This document shows positions 9,076-17,642 of a DNA stretch of 20,304 nt, in pieces. The notes beneath the pieces were generated by a model, which had not been told where the DNA came from, did no database searches, and was given only the letters and a program-made list of their open reading frames with translations. The DNA lies in the NCBI GenBank assembly GCA_964392345.1, contig CAYMPQ010000027.1:1-20304 (forward strand). The letters are read 5' to 3'. Source of the DNA: JAUVXY01 sp964392345 (GTDB lineage Bacteria; Actinomycetota; Humimicrobiia; Humimicrobiales; Humimicrobiaceae). Position 1 is the first letter of the stretch. Each line of letters begins with the position of its first letter. The position numbers and the translations under genes were made by a program.

Positions 9076-9564
9076 TTATATAGTTTTCTTTATGTACTTT
9101 ATATAGCCGCCGCTTTCTATTATTTTTTGTATAAAATCAGGAAGCGGACTTATATCAAAAGTTTTATCTGTTGTAACATCATAAATCTTTCCACTGCCTA
9201 AATCTATCTCTAATTCATCTCCATCTTTAATATGTTTTCCTGCTTCAGCATTTGAAACAACCGGGAGCCCAATATTTATGGCATTTCTAAAAAAAATACG
9301 TGCAAAAGATTTAGCAATAATAAGCTTTACTCCACTCCCCTTAATAGATATAGGAGCATGCTCCCTGGAAGATCCGCATCCAAAATTGTCTCCTGCTACT
9401 ACAATCTTCCTTGTTTTTACCTTTTCTTTGAAATCCTTATCCAAATCTTCAAAGCAGTGTTCTGCAAGCTCTTTTTCATCACTTGTATTTAAATACCTCG
9501 CTGGTATTATTACATCAGTATCAACATTGTTTCCATACTTTATTGCCATTCCCTTTATTATCAT
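9076..9564 (-). CDS. leuD: 3-isopropylmalate dehydratase small subunit
   Basis: A 162-residue swivelling subunit of isopropylmalate isomerase, acting with LeuC. NVDTDVIIPARYL (13-25) and GDNFGCGSSREHAP (58-71) are the family signatures; the latter loop contacts the substrate. It is the short form typical of archaea and many anaerobic or thermophilic bacteria, rather than the roughly 200-residue proteobacterial form. The ATG at 9564 lies 2 bases after the leuC stop (TAA-AG-ATG), so the two subunits are almost certainly translated together. Besides isopropylmalate, LeuCD probably isomerises citramalate, since cimA is in the same cluster. Confidence 0.97.
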   Translation of the reverse strand: MIIKGMAIKYGNNVDTDVIIPARYLNTSDEKELAEHCFEDLDKDFKEKVKTRKIVVAGDNFGCGSSREHAPISIKGSGVKLIIAKSFARIFFRNAINIGLPVVSNAEAGKHIKDGDELEIDLGSGKIYDVTTDKTFDISPLPDFIQKIIESGGYIKYIKKTI

Positions 9565-9566
9565 CT

Positions 9567-10844
9567 TTACACAACCTCCATTGGTACGGTAATTCTACCA
9601 GTGACAGCAGACGCAGCAGCTACGGCGGGCCCGCTAAGATAAACCTCGCTTTTGGGATGCCCCATTCTTCCGACAAAATTCCTGTTTGTAGTTGACAATG
9701 CCCTCTCGCCTTCTGCCAGTACTCCCATATGGCCGCCAAGACATGGTCCGCAGGTTGGAGTGCTCACAACACATCCTGATTCTATGAAGATCTCAATATA
9801 GCCTTTCCTTAATGCCTCAAGATATATGCTCTGGGTAGCAGGTATTATAATTGTCCTTACTTTGCTGTTTACCTTTTTGTTACTTAAGATTTCAGCAGCA
9901 ATCTTTAAATCTTCTATTCTCCCGTTTGTACAGGAGCCGATTACCACCTGATCAATAGAGATATCCTTGAGATCTGCAGCATTTTTAGCATTAGATGGAA
10001 GATGTGGAGTGGCTATCTGAAGTTCAATGCTGCTGCAATCTATCTCAAATATTTCTTTGTACTTTGCGTCATTGTCGCTTTTAAAAATTTTATAATCCTT
10101 TACACCCTTTGATTTTAAGTATTCCTCAGTTATATCATCCGCTTCTATAAGGCCAAATTTTCCCCCTGCTTCAATGGCCATATTAGACATTGTAAATCTA
10201 TTGTCCATTGATAATTTCCTGATTACAGGACCTGTAAATTCCATGGAACTGTAAAGAGCGCCATCAACGCCTATGAGCCCTATGGTATAAAGTATTAAAT
10301 CCTTGCCGGTTACCCATGGTTTTAAGCTGCCGTTATAAATAAATTTAATAGACTGCGGTACCATAAACCATGCTTTGCCTGTTGCCATTGCCATAGCAGC
10401 GTCAGTGCTTCCAACACCAGTTGAAGCAGCTCCCAGTGCACCGTATGTGCAAGTATGCGAATCTGCTCCTATTATTAAATTGCCGGGCGCCACCAGGCCC
10501 ATCTCAGGCAGAAGAGCGTGCTCTATCCCCATTTTCCCAATTTCAAAATAATTTTTTATGCCAAACTCCTCTGCAAACGTCCTGACTAATTTACTCTGCT
10601 CAGCAGACTTTATATCTTTATTTGGAGTAAAATGGTCAGGCACCATAACTACTTTTTCAGTATCAAAAACCTTTTTTGTCCCAATTTTTTTAAATTCTGA
10701 AATTGCAAGCGGCAGAGTTATATCGTTGCCAAGAACAATGTCCACATCCGCATTTATTATTTCGCCCTCACAAACATATTCTTTGCCGCAATGGTAAGCT
10801 AATATTTTTTGAGCCATAGTTTGAGTAGTATTTTTTAAACCCAA
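9567..10844 (-). CDS. leuC: 3-isopropylmalate dehydratase large subunit
   Basis: A 425-residue aconitase-superfamily [4Fe-4S] enzyme. Cluster ligands are C305 (in GSCTNGR) and C365/C368 (in TPTCGPCLGGH). The active-site segment GADSHTCTYGALG spans 126-138. It belongs to the short LeuC class of about 420 residues, matching the short LeuD. The start at 10844 is TTG; minus strand shows GGAG at 10856-10859, 11 bases upstream, a slightly long spacing. Relatives usually begin MGxTxAEKIL; here MG is followed by six extra residues (LKNTTQ) before TMAQKIL. An ATG at 10817 (codon 10) would drop them but has no visible ribosome site. Gap to leuA is 36 bases. Confidence 0.96.
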   Translation of the reverse strand: MGLKNTTQTMAQKILAYHCGKEYVCEGEIINADVDIVLGNDITLPLAISEFKKIGTKKVFDTEKVVMVPDHFTPNKDIKSAEQSKLVRTFAEEFGIKNYFEIGKMGIEHALLPEMGLVAPGNLIIGADSHTCTYGALGAASTGVGSTDAAMAMATGKAWFMVPQSIKFIYNGSLKPWVTGKDLILYTIGLIGVDGALYSSMEFTGPVIRKLSMDNRFTMSNMAIEAGGKFGLIEADDITEEYLKSKGVKDYKIFKSDNDAKYKEIFEIDCSSIELQIATPHLPSNAKNAADLKDISIDQVVIGSCTNGRIEDLKIAAEILSNKKVNSKVRTIIIPATQSIYLEALRKGYIEIFIESGCVVSTPTCGPCLGGHMGVLAEGERALSTTNRNFVGRMGHPKSEVYLSGPAVAAASAVTGRITVPMEVV

Positions 10845-10880
10845 TTTTTTACTTTCTCCGTTCTATTTTTTGATTACAAC

Positions 10881-12392
10881 TTATGTAAAGTTTTGCATTA
10901 CTCTATTCATGGCATCTATGTATGCCTTTATGCTTGCTTCAATTATGTCTGTACTAATGCCGATTCCCATAACATCTATGCCGTCTGCACTAATTATTAC
11001 TTTAACTGACCCTATTGCATCTTTTCCTTCAGAAACTGCTTCAATACTGTAGTCAATAAGCTTGGTCTTCATTTTTGTTATGGAATCAATAGCTTTAAAG
11101 GACGCATCTACGGGCCCGTCTCCATAAGAAACACCCTGATGAAGCTTCCCGTCAATCTCTATGCCAATAGTAGATGTTGACGTAATATTAGTGCCGCTTA
11201 GTATCTGATAATATTTTAGTTTAAAATATTCTGATACTTCCCTTATTTCATTTTCTACTATAGCTTTAATATCATTATCGTTTATAGCTCCTTTTTTCTC
11301 TGCAAGGCTCTTAAATCTGTCAAACGCTTTTTCTAAATTTTCGCCCTCTAGATTAAACCCGAGTTCCTTTAATCTTTTTACAAATGCATGCCTTCCGGAG
11401 TGCTTGCCCAGCACTAGCTTGGAAGACGTTACACCTATACTTTCAGGTTTTATTATTTCATAAGTAGCTCTGTCTTTTAGCATTCCATCCTGATGAATCC
11501 CTGCCTCATGCATAAATGCATTCTTGCCTATTATTGCCTTATTTGGGGCAACAATATAGCCAGTAAGAGACTTTACGAGACTGCTTGTCCTCATTATTTC
11601 TGCTATATTCAGGTCAGTATATACATCTAAATCTTTTTTCCTTGTATCAATGATCATAGCTACTTCTTCCAGAGATGCATTCCCTGCTCTTTCTCCAATG
11701 CCATTTACAGAGCACTCTACCTGTCTTGCTCCATGTTCTATTGCCATTATTGAATTTGCAACAGCCAGCCCAAGGTCGTCATGGCAGTGGACGCTTACAA
11801 TAACATTTTCTATGCCGCTTACATTTTCAAAAATATAATCAATCAGGTTTGCAAACTCACTGGGAATAGCATACCCTACCGTATCCGGTATGTTTAAAAC
11901 TTTGGCACCGCTTTTAATTACAACCTCAAACAGCTTGCATAGAAAATCCCAGTCGCTTCTTGTTGCATCCATAGCAGAAAATTCAACTATATCGGTATAC
12001 TTTCTGCTTCTTTTGACTGCTTCCTTTGCAATCTCCAACACTTCTTCCCTGCTTTTTTTAAACTGAGATTTCAGGTGAATATCTGATGATGACATAAAAG
12101 TATGAATAACAGGCTGACTGGCATCTTTTAAAGATTCCCCTGCAATATCTATATCTTTAGCAATGGCTCTCGCCAGTACTGCGATGCTTTTATCCTTTAT
12201 TCTCTTTGATATTTCTTTTACCGCTTTAAAATCACTTTTTGATGATATTGGAAATCCAGCCTCAATTATATCTACGTTTAATCTGCGCAGCTGTTCTGCT
12301 ATTTCTACTTTCTCTTTGACATTTAAATGAATGCCGGGCGCTTGCTCGCCATCCCTTAAAGTTGTGTCAAACACATAAATTTTTTTAGACAT
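10881..12392 (-). CDS. leuA: 2-isopropylmalate synthase
   Basis: A 503-residue enzyme condensing 2-oxoisovalerate with acetyl-CoA, the committed step to leucine. FDTTLRDGEQAPG (8-20) gives catalytic R13 and metal ligand D14; VHCHDDLGLAVANS (201-214) gives metal ligands H202 and H204; NGIGERAGNASLEE (230-243) contains N238. GKHSGRHAF follows the barrel in the linker. The C-terminal region (about 370-500) is the regulatory dimer domain that binds leucine in relatives, with GDGPVDASFKAI recognisable. The ATG at 12392 has AGG five bases upstream. It lies 59 bases after serA and opens the leuACDB-cimA run. Homocitrate-type relatives are excluded by length and context. Confidence 0.96.
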   Translation of the reverse strand: MSKKIYVFDTTLRDGEQAPGIHLNVKEKVEIAEQLRRLNVDIIEAGFPISSKSDFKAVKEISKRIKDKSIAVLARAIAKDIDIAGESLKDASQPVIHTFMSSSDIHLKSQFKKSREEVLEIAKEAVKRSRKYTDIVEFSAMDATRSDWDFLCKLFEVVIKSGAKVLNIPDTVGYAIPSEFANLIDYIFENVSGIENVIVSVHCHDDLGLAVANSIMAIEHGARQVECSVNGIGERAGNASLEEVAMIIDTRKKDLDVYTDLNIAEIMRTSSLVKSLTGYIVAPNKAIIGKNAFMHEAGIHQDGMLKDRATYEIIKPESIGVTSSKLVLGKHSGRHAFVKRLKELGFNLEGENLEKAFDRFKSLAEKKGAINDNDIKAIVENEIREVSEYFKLKYYQILSGTNITSTSTIGIEIDGKLHQGVSYGDGPVDASFKAIDSITKMKTKLIDYSIEAVSEGKDAIGSVKVIISADGIDVMGIGISTDIIEASIKAYIDAMNRVMQNFT

Positions 12393-12451
12393 TTAAACCT
12401 ACCTGTTAATAAGACTATTATTTTATATTCAAACAAACTCCTGGCAAGCAA

Positions 12452-14041
12452 TCAAAAAAGCGTGACTATTTTTATGTTTTTAAAGCCAGAATTACTTTTA
12501 AACTTTTCAATCATTTCAGGGGTGACTTTGCAATCCAGGTTTAGGCCCATTACAGCATCTCCGCTCATCTTCTTTCTTCCTACATGCATTGCCGCAATGT
12601 TTATGCCAAGCTCGCCAAAAGCTGATCCTATCTTGCCAATCTGCCCCGGTACATCATCATATCTTATAAAAGCCATGTATTTTGAAGGAACCATATCTAT
12701 CTCAAATTTGTCAATAGCAATAAATCTTGACTTGTTTTTCTTTCCAGTGACAGTTCCTGAGATTGACAGCTCGCTTTCCTTCCCGCTGCCTTCCAGGGTT
12801 ATTAAATTTACATAATCTTTAGACTGGCTGCTTTTGATTTCTTTAACTTTAAGACCATTTTCTTTTGCTATCAGCGGCACGTTAACTAAATTTACGTTCT
12901 CCCCGGAATATTTTTTCAGTATTTTAACCAGTATCTTTGAAACTAAAAATTTAGTGTCATACTCTGAGACTTTGCCATAAAATCCAACCTCTATATTTTC
13001 AAGACTTCCTTCAAACAGATCGGCAAACAGGCTTCCCATATTTTCACATAGCTGAAAGAATGGAGATATGGCTTCCATTACCTCTGGTTCTACAGTTGGC
13101 ATGTTAACTGCATACGTGGCAATCTTGCCGTTTAGCACTGCGGCCATTTGCTCAGCTGTAGTTATGCCTGCCTTATCCTGCGCCTCAGAAGTGGAAGCGC
13201 CTAAATGTGGCGTACAAACAACTTCCTCCAACTCAAAAAGAGGTGAACTGGTGCATGGCTCATTTTCAAAAACATCTATAGCTGCACCGCCTATCTGCCC
13301 ATCTTTTATTGCCCCGGCAAGATCTTTTTCTACGATAATACCTCCTCTTGCCACATTTATTATCATTGTGCCTTTTCTCATCTTGTAAAATTCTTCTTTT
13401 CCAAACATTCCAATAGTATCCTTATTCTTTGGAAGATGAATTGTGATAAAATCTGAAGCACTGTAGATGTCCTCTAATTTATCTGCTCTTACTACTCCCA
13501 ACTGCTTAAATTTATCCTCAGATACAAATGGGTCAAATGCTACTATTTTCATTCTAAGACCAATGGCCCTTTTTGCCACCAAAACTCCAATTTTTCCAAA
13601 ACCTATTATGCCAAGTGTTTTTCCATATAGCTCTACTCCCTTAAATCTGGACTTTTCCCATTTACATGATTTTAAAGAAGCATTAGCTGCAGGAATTTTC
13701 CTCGCAAGCGCCATAAGGAGAGCTATCGTATGCTCTGCCACTGTAATAGTGTTGCTCATTGGAGCATTTACAACAGTTATTCCCTTCTTGGTAGCTGTTT
13801 CCAGATCAACATTATCAACTCCTACGCCAGCTCTTCCAATCACTTTTAAATTATCCGCAGAATCTATAATGTCAGAAGTAAGCTTTGTGGCACTTCTGAT
13901 AAGTATCCCATCATAGCCCTTTATCTCCTGCTTTAACTCATCCGGGGTTAAATCATTTTTTACATCTACTGCAAACTCTTCTTCAAGCTTTTTTATAGCT
14001 TTAGGTGAAAGTTTATCTGTAACTATGATTTTCTTTTTCAC
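12452..14041 (-). CDS. serA: D-3-phosphoglycerate dehydrogenase (long form with ACT domain)
   Basis: A 529-residue NAD-dependent enzyme oxidising 3-phosphoglycerate to 3-phosphohydroxypyruvate, the entry to serine. The nucleotide-binding core has GFGKIG (147-152); catalytic residues are R232 (in ARGG), E261 (in ENEP) and H279 (in TPHLGAS). Residues about 315-450 form the allosteric substrate-binding domain, and 456-529 an ACT domain (VPGQIGKIG, then LGINIAAMHVGR), so serine feedback is expected. Start is GTG at 14041, supported by AAGGAG five bases upstream, lying just past the preceding stop; the gap to the aminotransferase is 14 bases. Its presence inside a branched-chain cluster, beside an aminotransferase, links serine and pyruvate-derived amino acid supply. 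Confidence 0.96.
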   Translation of the reverse strand: MKKKIIVTDKLSPKAIKKLEEEFAVDVKNDLTPDELKQEIKGYDGILIRSATKLTSDIIDSADNLKVIGRAGVGVDNVDLETATKKGITVVNAPMSNTITVAEHTIALLMALARKIPAANASLKSCKWEKSRFKGVELYGKTLGIIGFGKIGVLVAKRAIGLRMKIVAFDPFVSEDKFKQLGVVRADKLEDIYSASDFITIHLPKNKDTIGMFGKEEFYKMRKGTMIINVARGGIIVEKDLAGAIKDGQIGGAAIDVFENEPCTSSPLFELEEVVCTPHLGASTSEAQDKAGITTAEQMAAVLNGKIATYAVNMPTVEPEVMEAISPFFQLCENMGSLFADLFEGSLENIEVGFYGKVSEYDTKFLVSKILVKILKKYSGENVNLVNVPLIAKENGLKVKEIKSSQSKDYVNLITLEGSGKESELSISGTVTGKKNKSRFIAIDKFEIDMVPSKYMAFIRYDDVPGQIGKIGSAFGELGINIAAMHVGRKKMSGDAVMGLNLDCKVTPEMIEKFKSNSGFKNIKIVTLF

Positions 14042-14055
14042 GAGAACTCCTTGCT

Positions 14056-15222
14056 TTAAGTATTTAAATAATTATTTTCCATAAACACTTTCTCAACTTC
14101 TGTAATGCCTGCGCCAATTTCAAATTTATAACCAAGATCTTTTAAAGCCATCTCAAGCGCTGATATAGCAATAATGGCATCAAATATTCCAAAGTATCCA
14201 AGATGCGCCATCCTGAAAATTTTTCCTTTAAGTTTGCCCTGGCCGCCTGCTATAGTCACGCCATATTTTGTGCGCATTATGCCTGTAAGCTCTTTTCCGT
14301 CAATTCCTTCGGGAACCTTTACTGAAGTTACAGAATATCCTCTTTTGCTCTCGTCTTTTACAAGCAGTTCAAGACCCAGTTTTTCTATAGCTTTTTGTGT
14401 AGCCATTGCCAGAACGCTATGCCTTTTAAATGCATTTTCAAGACCTTCCTCAAATAGCATATCCAAAGCTTTGTTCATAGCCACTATTACAGAAATACCC
14501 GGTGTCCATGGAGTCTGAGGCGGTTTTCTAAGTGATGCCTCTCTTGCGCTCAAAAGATCAAAATAAAAACGCGGCATATTGGATTTCTCTATAAGCTTCC
14601 ATGCCTTAGGGCTTACACTTATAAAAGCAACTCCTGTCGGAGCGCTTAGCGCCTTCTGGGAACCGCCAAGTACAATATCAAGATTCCATTCATCAGTCCT
14701 AAGATCAGATGCACCAACTCCGCTAATGGCATCAACTATAAGTATTGCTTCATACTTCTTTACAATGCTGCCCACAGTTTTTATATCATTTAACACTCCT
14801 GTAGAAGTTTCACTAAATTGAAGCATAACACCCTTTATGTCAGGATTTTCGTCCAATGACTTTTTAATGTCCTCAGGATTTACTGCATCTCCCCACTCAT
14901 AATCAAGAGAAATTACGTTAAGACCAAATTTACTGCTCATTTTTTTAAATCTTTCTCCAAAATTTCCTGCGCTCGCAACAAGTACCTTGTCACCCGCAGA
15001 AAAAGAATTTGTTACCGCTGCTTCCATAGCTCCTGTTCCGGAAGCTGTAAGTATAAAAATATCATTTTCTGTTTTGAAAAATTTCTTTAGCTTGTCTGTA
15101 ACTTCTATAAAAATTTTTGAAAATTCCGGTGACCTGTGATGCATCAGAGGCCTTGCATGCTCCAACAGCACATCTTCAGATATAGGTGTGGGACCGGGCG
15201 TTAGTATGTATCTTTTTACCAT
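14056..15222 (-). CDS. Class V aminotransferase (serine-pyruvate / alanine-glyoxylate family), candidate phosphoserine aminotransferase
   Basis: A 388-residue PLP enzyme of the AGXT/PucG family. Visible features: TPGPTPIS (8-15), MHHRSPEF (27-34), phosphate-binding SGTGAMEA (61-68), D164 in VDAISGVGA, and the PLP lysine K190 in GGSQKALSAPTG. The ATG at 15222 has AAAGGAG with good spacing. It lies 14 bases before serA, which strongly suggests it aminates 3-phosphohydroxypyruvate. A class V aminotransferase is known to do this in Methanococcales, where canonical SerC is absent. Alternatives are alanine- or serine-glyoxylate transamination. Substrate cannot be read from the sequence alone, so I give no gene symbol. 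The gap from ilvN is 83 bases with no obvious promoter. Confidence 0.93.
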   Translation of the reverse strand: MVKRYILTPGPTPISEDVLLEHARPLMHHRSPEFSKIFIEVTDKLKKFFKTENDIFILTASGTGAMEAAVTNSFSAGDKVLVASAGNFGERFKKMSSKFGLNVISLDYEWGDAVNPEDIKKSLDENPDIKGVMLQFSETSTGVLNDIKTVGSIVKKYEAILIVDAISGVGASDLRTDEWNLDIVLGGSQKALSAPTGVAFISVSPKAWKLIEKSNMPRFYFDLLSAREASLRKPPQTPWTPGISVIVAMNKALDMLFEEGLENAFKRHSVLAMATQKAIEKLGLELLVKDESKRGYSVTSVKVPEGIDGKELTGIMRTKYGVTIAGGQGKLKGKIFRMAHLGYFGIFDAIIAISALEMALKDLGYKFEIGAGITEVEKVFMENNYLNT

Positions 15223-15305
15223 TTTATACTCCTTTGACTAGATTTGTTATAAATTATCTGTATTAATCAGCATTAAAAAAATTTAAATTAAACCAGAAAA
15301 TACTT

Positions 15306-15788
15306 TTAGATTTTACTGCCCCTGCTGCAAGCTATCTTGCCTGTTCTTACCAATTCTAAAATTCCATAAGGCCTCAGCATCTCTTCAAGTGCATTTATTT
15401 TGCTTCTGGCTCCAGTAATCTCAACAATGAGAGATTTTTTGCCTACATCTACGATATTAGCTCTAAATATATTTACTATTTCAAGCACTTCAGCCCTGGT
15501 TTTGGAATCAGTGCTTACCTTAATTAGGACTAGCTCCCTTTCTACAATATTTAAAGGGTCAAGCTCCTGTATTTTAATAACATTAATTAACTTGTAAAGC
15601 TGTTTTACGATCTGCTCAATACCGTGATTTTCTGCATTAACAACTATTGTTATCCTGGAAATTTTGTCATTTTCAGTTGGCCCGACTGCCAGACTTTCAA
15701 TGTTAAAGCCCCTTCTGCTGAAAAGACCTGATATTTTTGCAAGCACACCTGACTTATTTTCTACAAGTACTGAAATAATATGATTCAT
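15306..15788 (-). CDS. ilvN: Acetolactate synthase small (regulatory) subunit
   Basis: A 160-residue regulatory partner of IlvB that confers valine feedback in relatives. The N-terminal ACT domain (about 3-75) carries VLVENKSGVLAKISGLFSRR and NIESLAVGPTEN; a second domain (about 80-155) contains VDVGKKSLIVEITG. I choose the ATG at 15788, giving MNHIISVLVEN, the usual family start. Its ribosome site AGGTGG (15794-15799) is five bases upstream. An in-frame GTG at 15797, directly abutting the ilvB stop, would add three residues but would lie inside that ribosome site. Coupling with ilvB is tight. Confidence 0.96.
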   Translation of the reverse strand: MNHIISVLVENKSGVLAKISGLFSRRGFNIESLAVGPTENDKISRITIVVNAENHGIEQIVKQLYKLINVIKIQELDPLNIVERELVLIKVSTDSKTRAEVLEIVNIFRANIVDVGKKSLIVEITGARSKINALEEMLRPYGILELVRTGKIACSRGSKI

Positions 15789-15793
15789 TTGTA

Positions 15794-15799
15794 CCACCT
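15794..15799 (-). promoter_or_regulatory. Ribosome binding site deciding the ilvN start
   Basis: AGGTGG on the minus strand ends five bases before the ATG at 15788. It overlaps the ilvB stop codon (TAG, 15798-15800) and contains the alternative GTG at 15797. This is why I place the ilvN start at the ATG. Confidence 0.7.
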
Positions 15800-17495
15800 A
15801 TTTATTACCTTCCAACATTTTATTTATTGGTTCTCCCGGCGCTACCATCGGAAAAACATTTTCTTCCATTTCTATCCAGAAGTCTACCAGTACCAGATTA
15901 TTTATTTCCAGAGCTTTTTTAATGGCACCTTCCACATCGCGCTTTTCCTTAACTCTCAGTCCAACACCGCCATAAGCTTCAACTAATTTTACAAAATCCA
16001 CACAATTTTTTATACAGGTTTCAGAATATCTCTTGTTGTAAAATAACTCCTGCCACTGCCTTACCATGCCCAAGCACCCATTATTAAGCAGCATAATCTT
16101 TATGGGGACTTTACTGGTAATGGCAGTTGCAAGCTCCTGTGACACCATCTGGATGCTCCCATCTCCAGCTATATCTATTACTGTTTTGTCAGGTCTTCCT
16201 ACTTTTGCCCCGATAGAAGCCGGCATCCCAAAGCCCATTGTTCCCAGTCCGCCGGAAGAAATAAAAGTTCTTGGCTGGCTGGATTTATAAAACTGTGCTG
16301 CCCACATCTGGTTTTGGCCTACCTCTGTACAAATTATAGCATCCCCTTTTGTTATCTCGTAAATCTTTTCCACAATGTAAGCAGGCTTTAATTTTTTAGA
16401 ATCCCTGTCATATTTAAGTGGATGTTTTTGTTTTAATTCTTTTATCCTGCCAAGCCACTCTCTTCTGTCAGGATTGCCCTTGCTGCTAATTATTTTTTTG
16501 TATTCATTGCTTAAATCTTTTAAAACAGATTTTGCATCACCCACTATTGGTATATTTGCTTTTACATTTTTTCCTATTTCAGCAGGATCAATATCAATAT
16601 GTATCACTTCTGCGTTAAGCGCAAACTCAGATAATTTTCCAGTTACCCTGTCATCAAATCTAACTCCTACAGCTACGATAAGATCTGTTTCTGTAAATGC
16701 TAAGTTTGCATACTTTGTGCCATGCATTCCAGCTATTCTAAGAGAAAGCTCATCATTTTCCGGAAAGCACCCTTTGCCAAGTAAAGTAGTAATAACAGGA
16801 AGATTAGCTTTTTTGGCAAATTCCGTTAAAATACTGCTTGCACCTGATGAGATTATTCCACCCCCGGCAAAGATCACAGGCTTTTTGCTGGAAAATATCT
16901 TTTTTGCCGCCTGCCTGATCTGCCTCAAATTACCCTTATATGTAGGCTTGTAGCCACTTAAGTTTACTTCAACCTTTATATTTTCATCTATTAAACTCTT
17001 TAAAATATCTACAGGAAGATCAATGAGTACAGGTCCGGGTCTCCCAGTTGATGCGATGTAAAAAGCTTCTTTTACTACAACCGGAAGCTCTTCTATGCTC
17101 TTAACCAGGTAGTTGTGTTTTGTAATTGGTGAAGTTATCCCGGTTATATCAGCTTCCTGAAAAGCATCTGTTCCTATCACTCCTGTTGCAACCTGTCCTG
17201 TTATTGCCACTATGGGGATTGAATCCATATAAGCATTTGCTATTCCGGTTACAAGATTCGTTCCACCGGGGCCAGAGGTTGCCAGACATACTCCTGTCTT
17301 TCCGGTAGCCCTTGCATACCCATCCGCTGCATGAGCGGCGCATTGCTCATGACGCACCAATATATGTCTTATGTTGCCATCAAAAATTGCATCATATATT
17401 GGTATCGTAACACCGCCGGGATAACCAAATATAACATCTACCCCCTCTTTTTCAAGACACTTTAGCAGCATCTGCGCGCCTGTAATTTTACTCAT
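15798..17495 (-). CDS. ilvB: Acetolactate (acetohydroxyacid) synthase large subunit
   Basis: A 565-residue thiamine-diphosphate enzyme forming acetolactate from two pyruvates and acetohydroxybutyrate from pyruvate plus 2-oxobutyrate. Domains in order: pyrimidine-binding domain with catalytic E50 in VRHEQCAAHAADGYARATGK; central domain (about 190-330) with VGVRFDDRVTGK (276-287) of FAD-containing synthases; pyrophosphate domain with GDGSIQM (444-450) and NNGCLGMVRQWQ (471-482), the GDG-x-NN motif. FxxDIDPAEIGKN near 300-310 and the WQELFY segment favour anabolic AHAS over catabolic AlsS or pyruvate oxidase, as does the adjoining ilvN. The ATG at 17495 has AGGGAG eight bases upstream. It lies 147 bases after ilvD, the widest gap within the cluster. 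Confidence 0.97.
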   Translation of the reverse strand: MSKITGAQMLLKCLEKEGVDVIFGYPGGVTIPIYDAIFDGNIRHILVRHEQCAAHAADGYARATGKTGVCLATSGPGGTNLVTGIANAYMDSIPIVAITGQVATGVIGTDAFQEADITGITSPITKHNYLVKSIEELPVVVKEAFYIASTGRPGPVLIDLPVDILKSLIDENIKVEVNLSGYKPTYKGNLRQIRQAAKKIFSSKKPVIFAGGGIISSGASSILTEFAKKANLPVITTLLGKGCFPENDELSLRIAGMHGTKYANLAFTETDLIVAVGVRFDDRVTGKLSEFALNAEVIHIDIDPAEIGKNVKANIPIVGDAKSVLKDLSNEYKKIISSKGNPDRREWLGRIKELKQKHPLKYDRDSKKLKPAYIVEKIYEITKGDAIICTEVGQNQMWAAQFYKSSQPRTFISSGGLGTMGFGMPASIGAKVGRPDKTVIDIAGDGSIQMVSQELATAITSKVPIKIMLLNNGCLGMVRQWQELFYNKRYSETCIKNCVDFVKLVEAYGGVGLRVKEKRDVEGAIKKALEINNLVLVDFWIEMEENVFPMVAPGEPINKMLEGNK

Positions 17496-17642
17496 ATTCT
17501 GTACTCCCTATGTTAGTAACAACTTTATAACAATTTTGACGATTATAACATCTTGTTTTATTTTTATTAATAAAACTTTTCTAAAATTTAAAAATAATTA
17601 ATCATACAATAAATTCCACTTTGCAATAATTTTAGCTTTAGT
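17496..17642 (-). other. Gap between ilvD and ilvB, possible internal promoter
   Basis: 147 AT-rich bases, far wider than most gaps in this cluster. On the minus strand a TATAAT (17542-17547) lies 47 bases before the ilvB ATG, but the hexamer 17 bases upstream is only TTAATA, a weak -35. An AT-only hairpin (arms 17555-17562 and 17569-17576) is also present. An internal promoter or a processing site is possible; I cannot establish either. Confidence 0.3.

Noticed and set aside
13467..13916. Plus-strand ORF of 149 codons antisense to serA
   Set aside because: A shadow of the serA frame; no independent support.
15789..15797. GTG at 15797 as the ilvN start
   Set aside because: It falls inside the AGGTGG ribosome site of the ATG at 15788, and ilvN homologues begin at the MNHI-like position.
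16474..16953. Plus-strand ORF of 159 codons antisense to ilvB
   Set aside because: A shadow of ilvB, whose frame is fully accounted for by thiamine-diphosphate enzyme motifs.
17149..17343. Minus-strand ORF of 64 codons in another frame inside ilvB
   Set aside because: Out-of-frame reading of the conserved ilvB region, with a composition (many Arg, Ser, Gly, Cys, Asn) atypical of a real protein here.
17555..17576. Inverted repeat GTTTTATT / AATAAAAC considered as a terminator of ilvD
   Set aside because: The arms hold a single G-C pair; the T-run follows only on the plus strand, where nothing is transcribed, so it cannot end ilvD transcripts.
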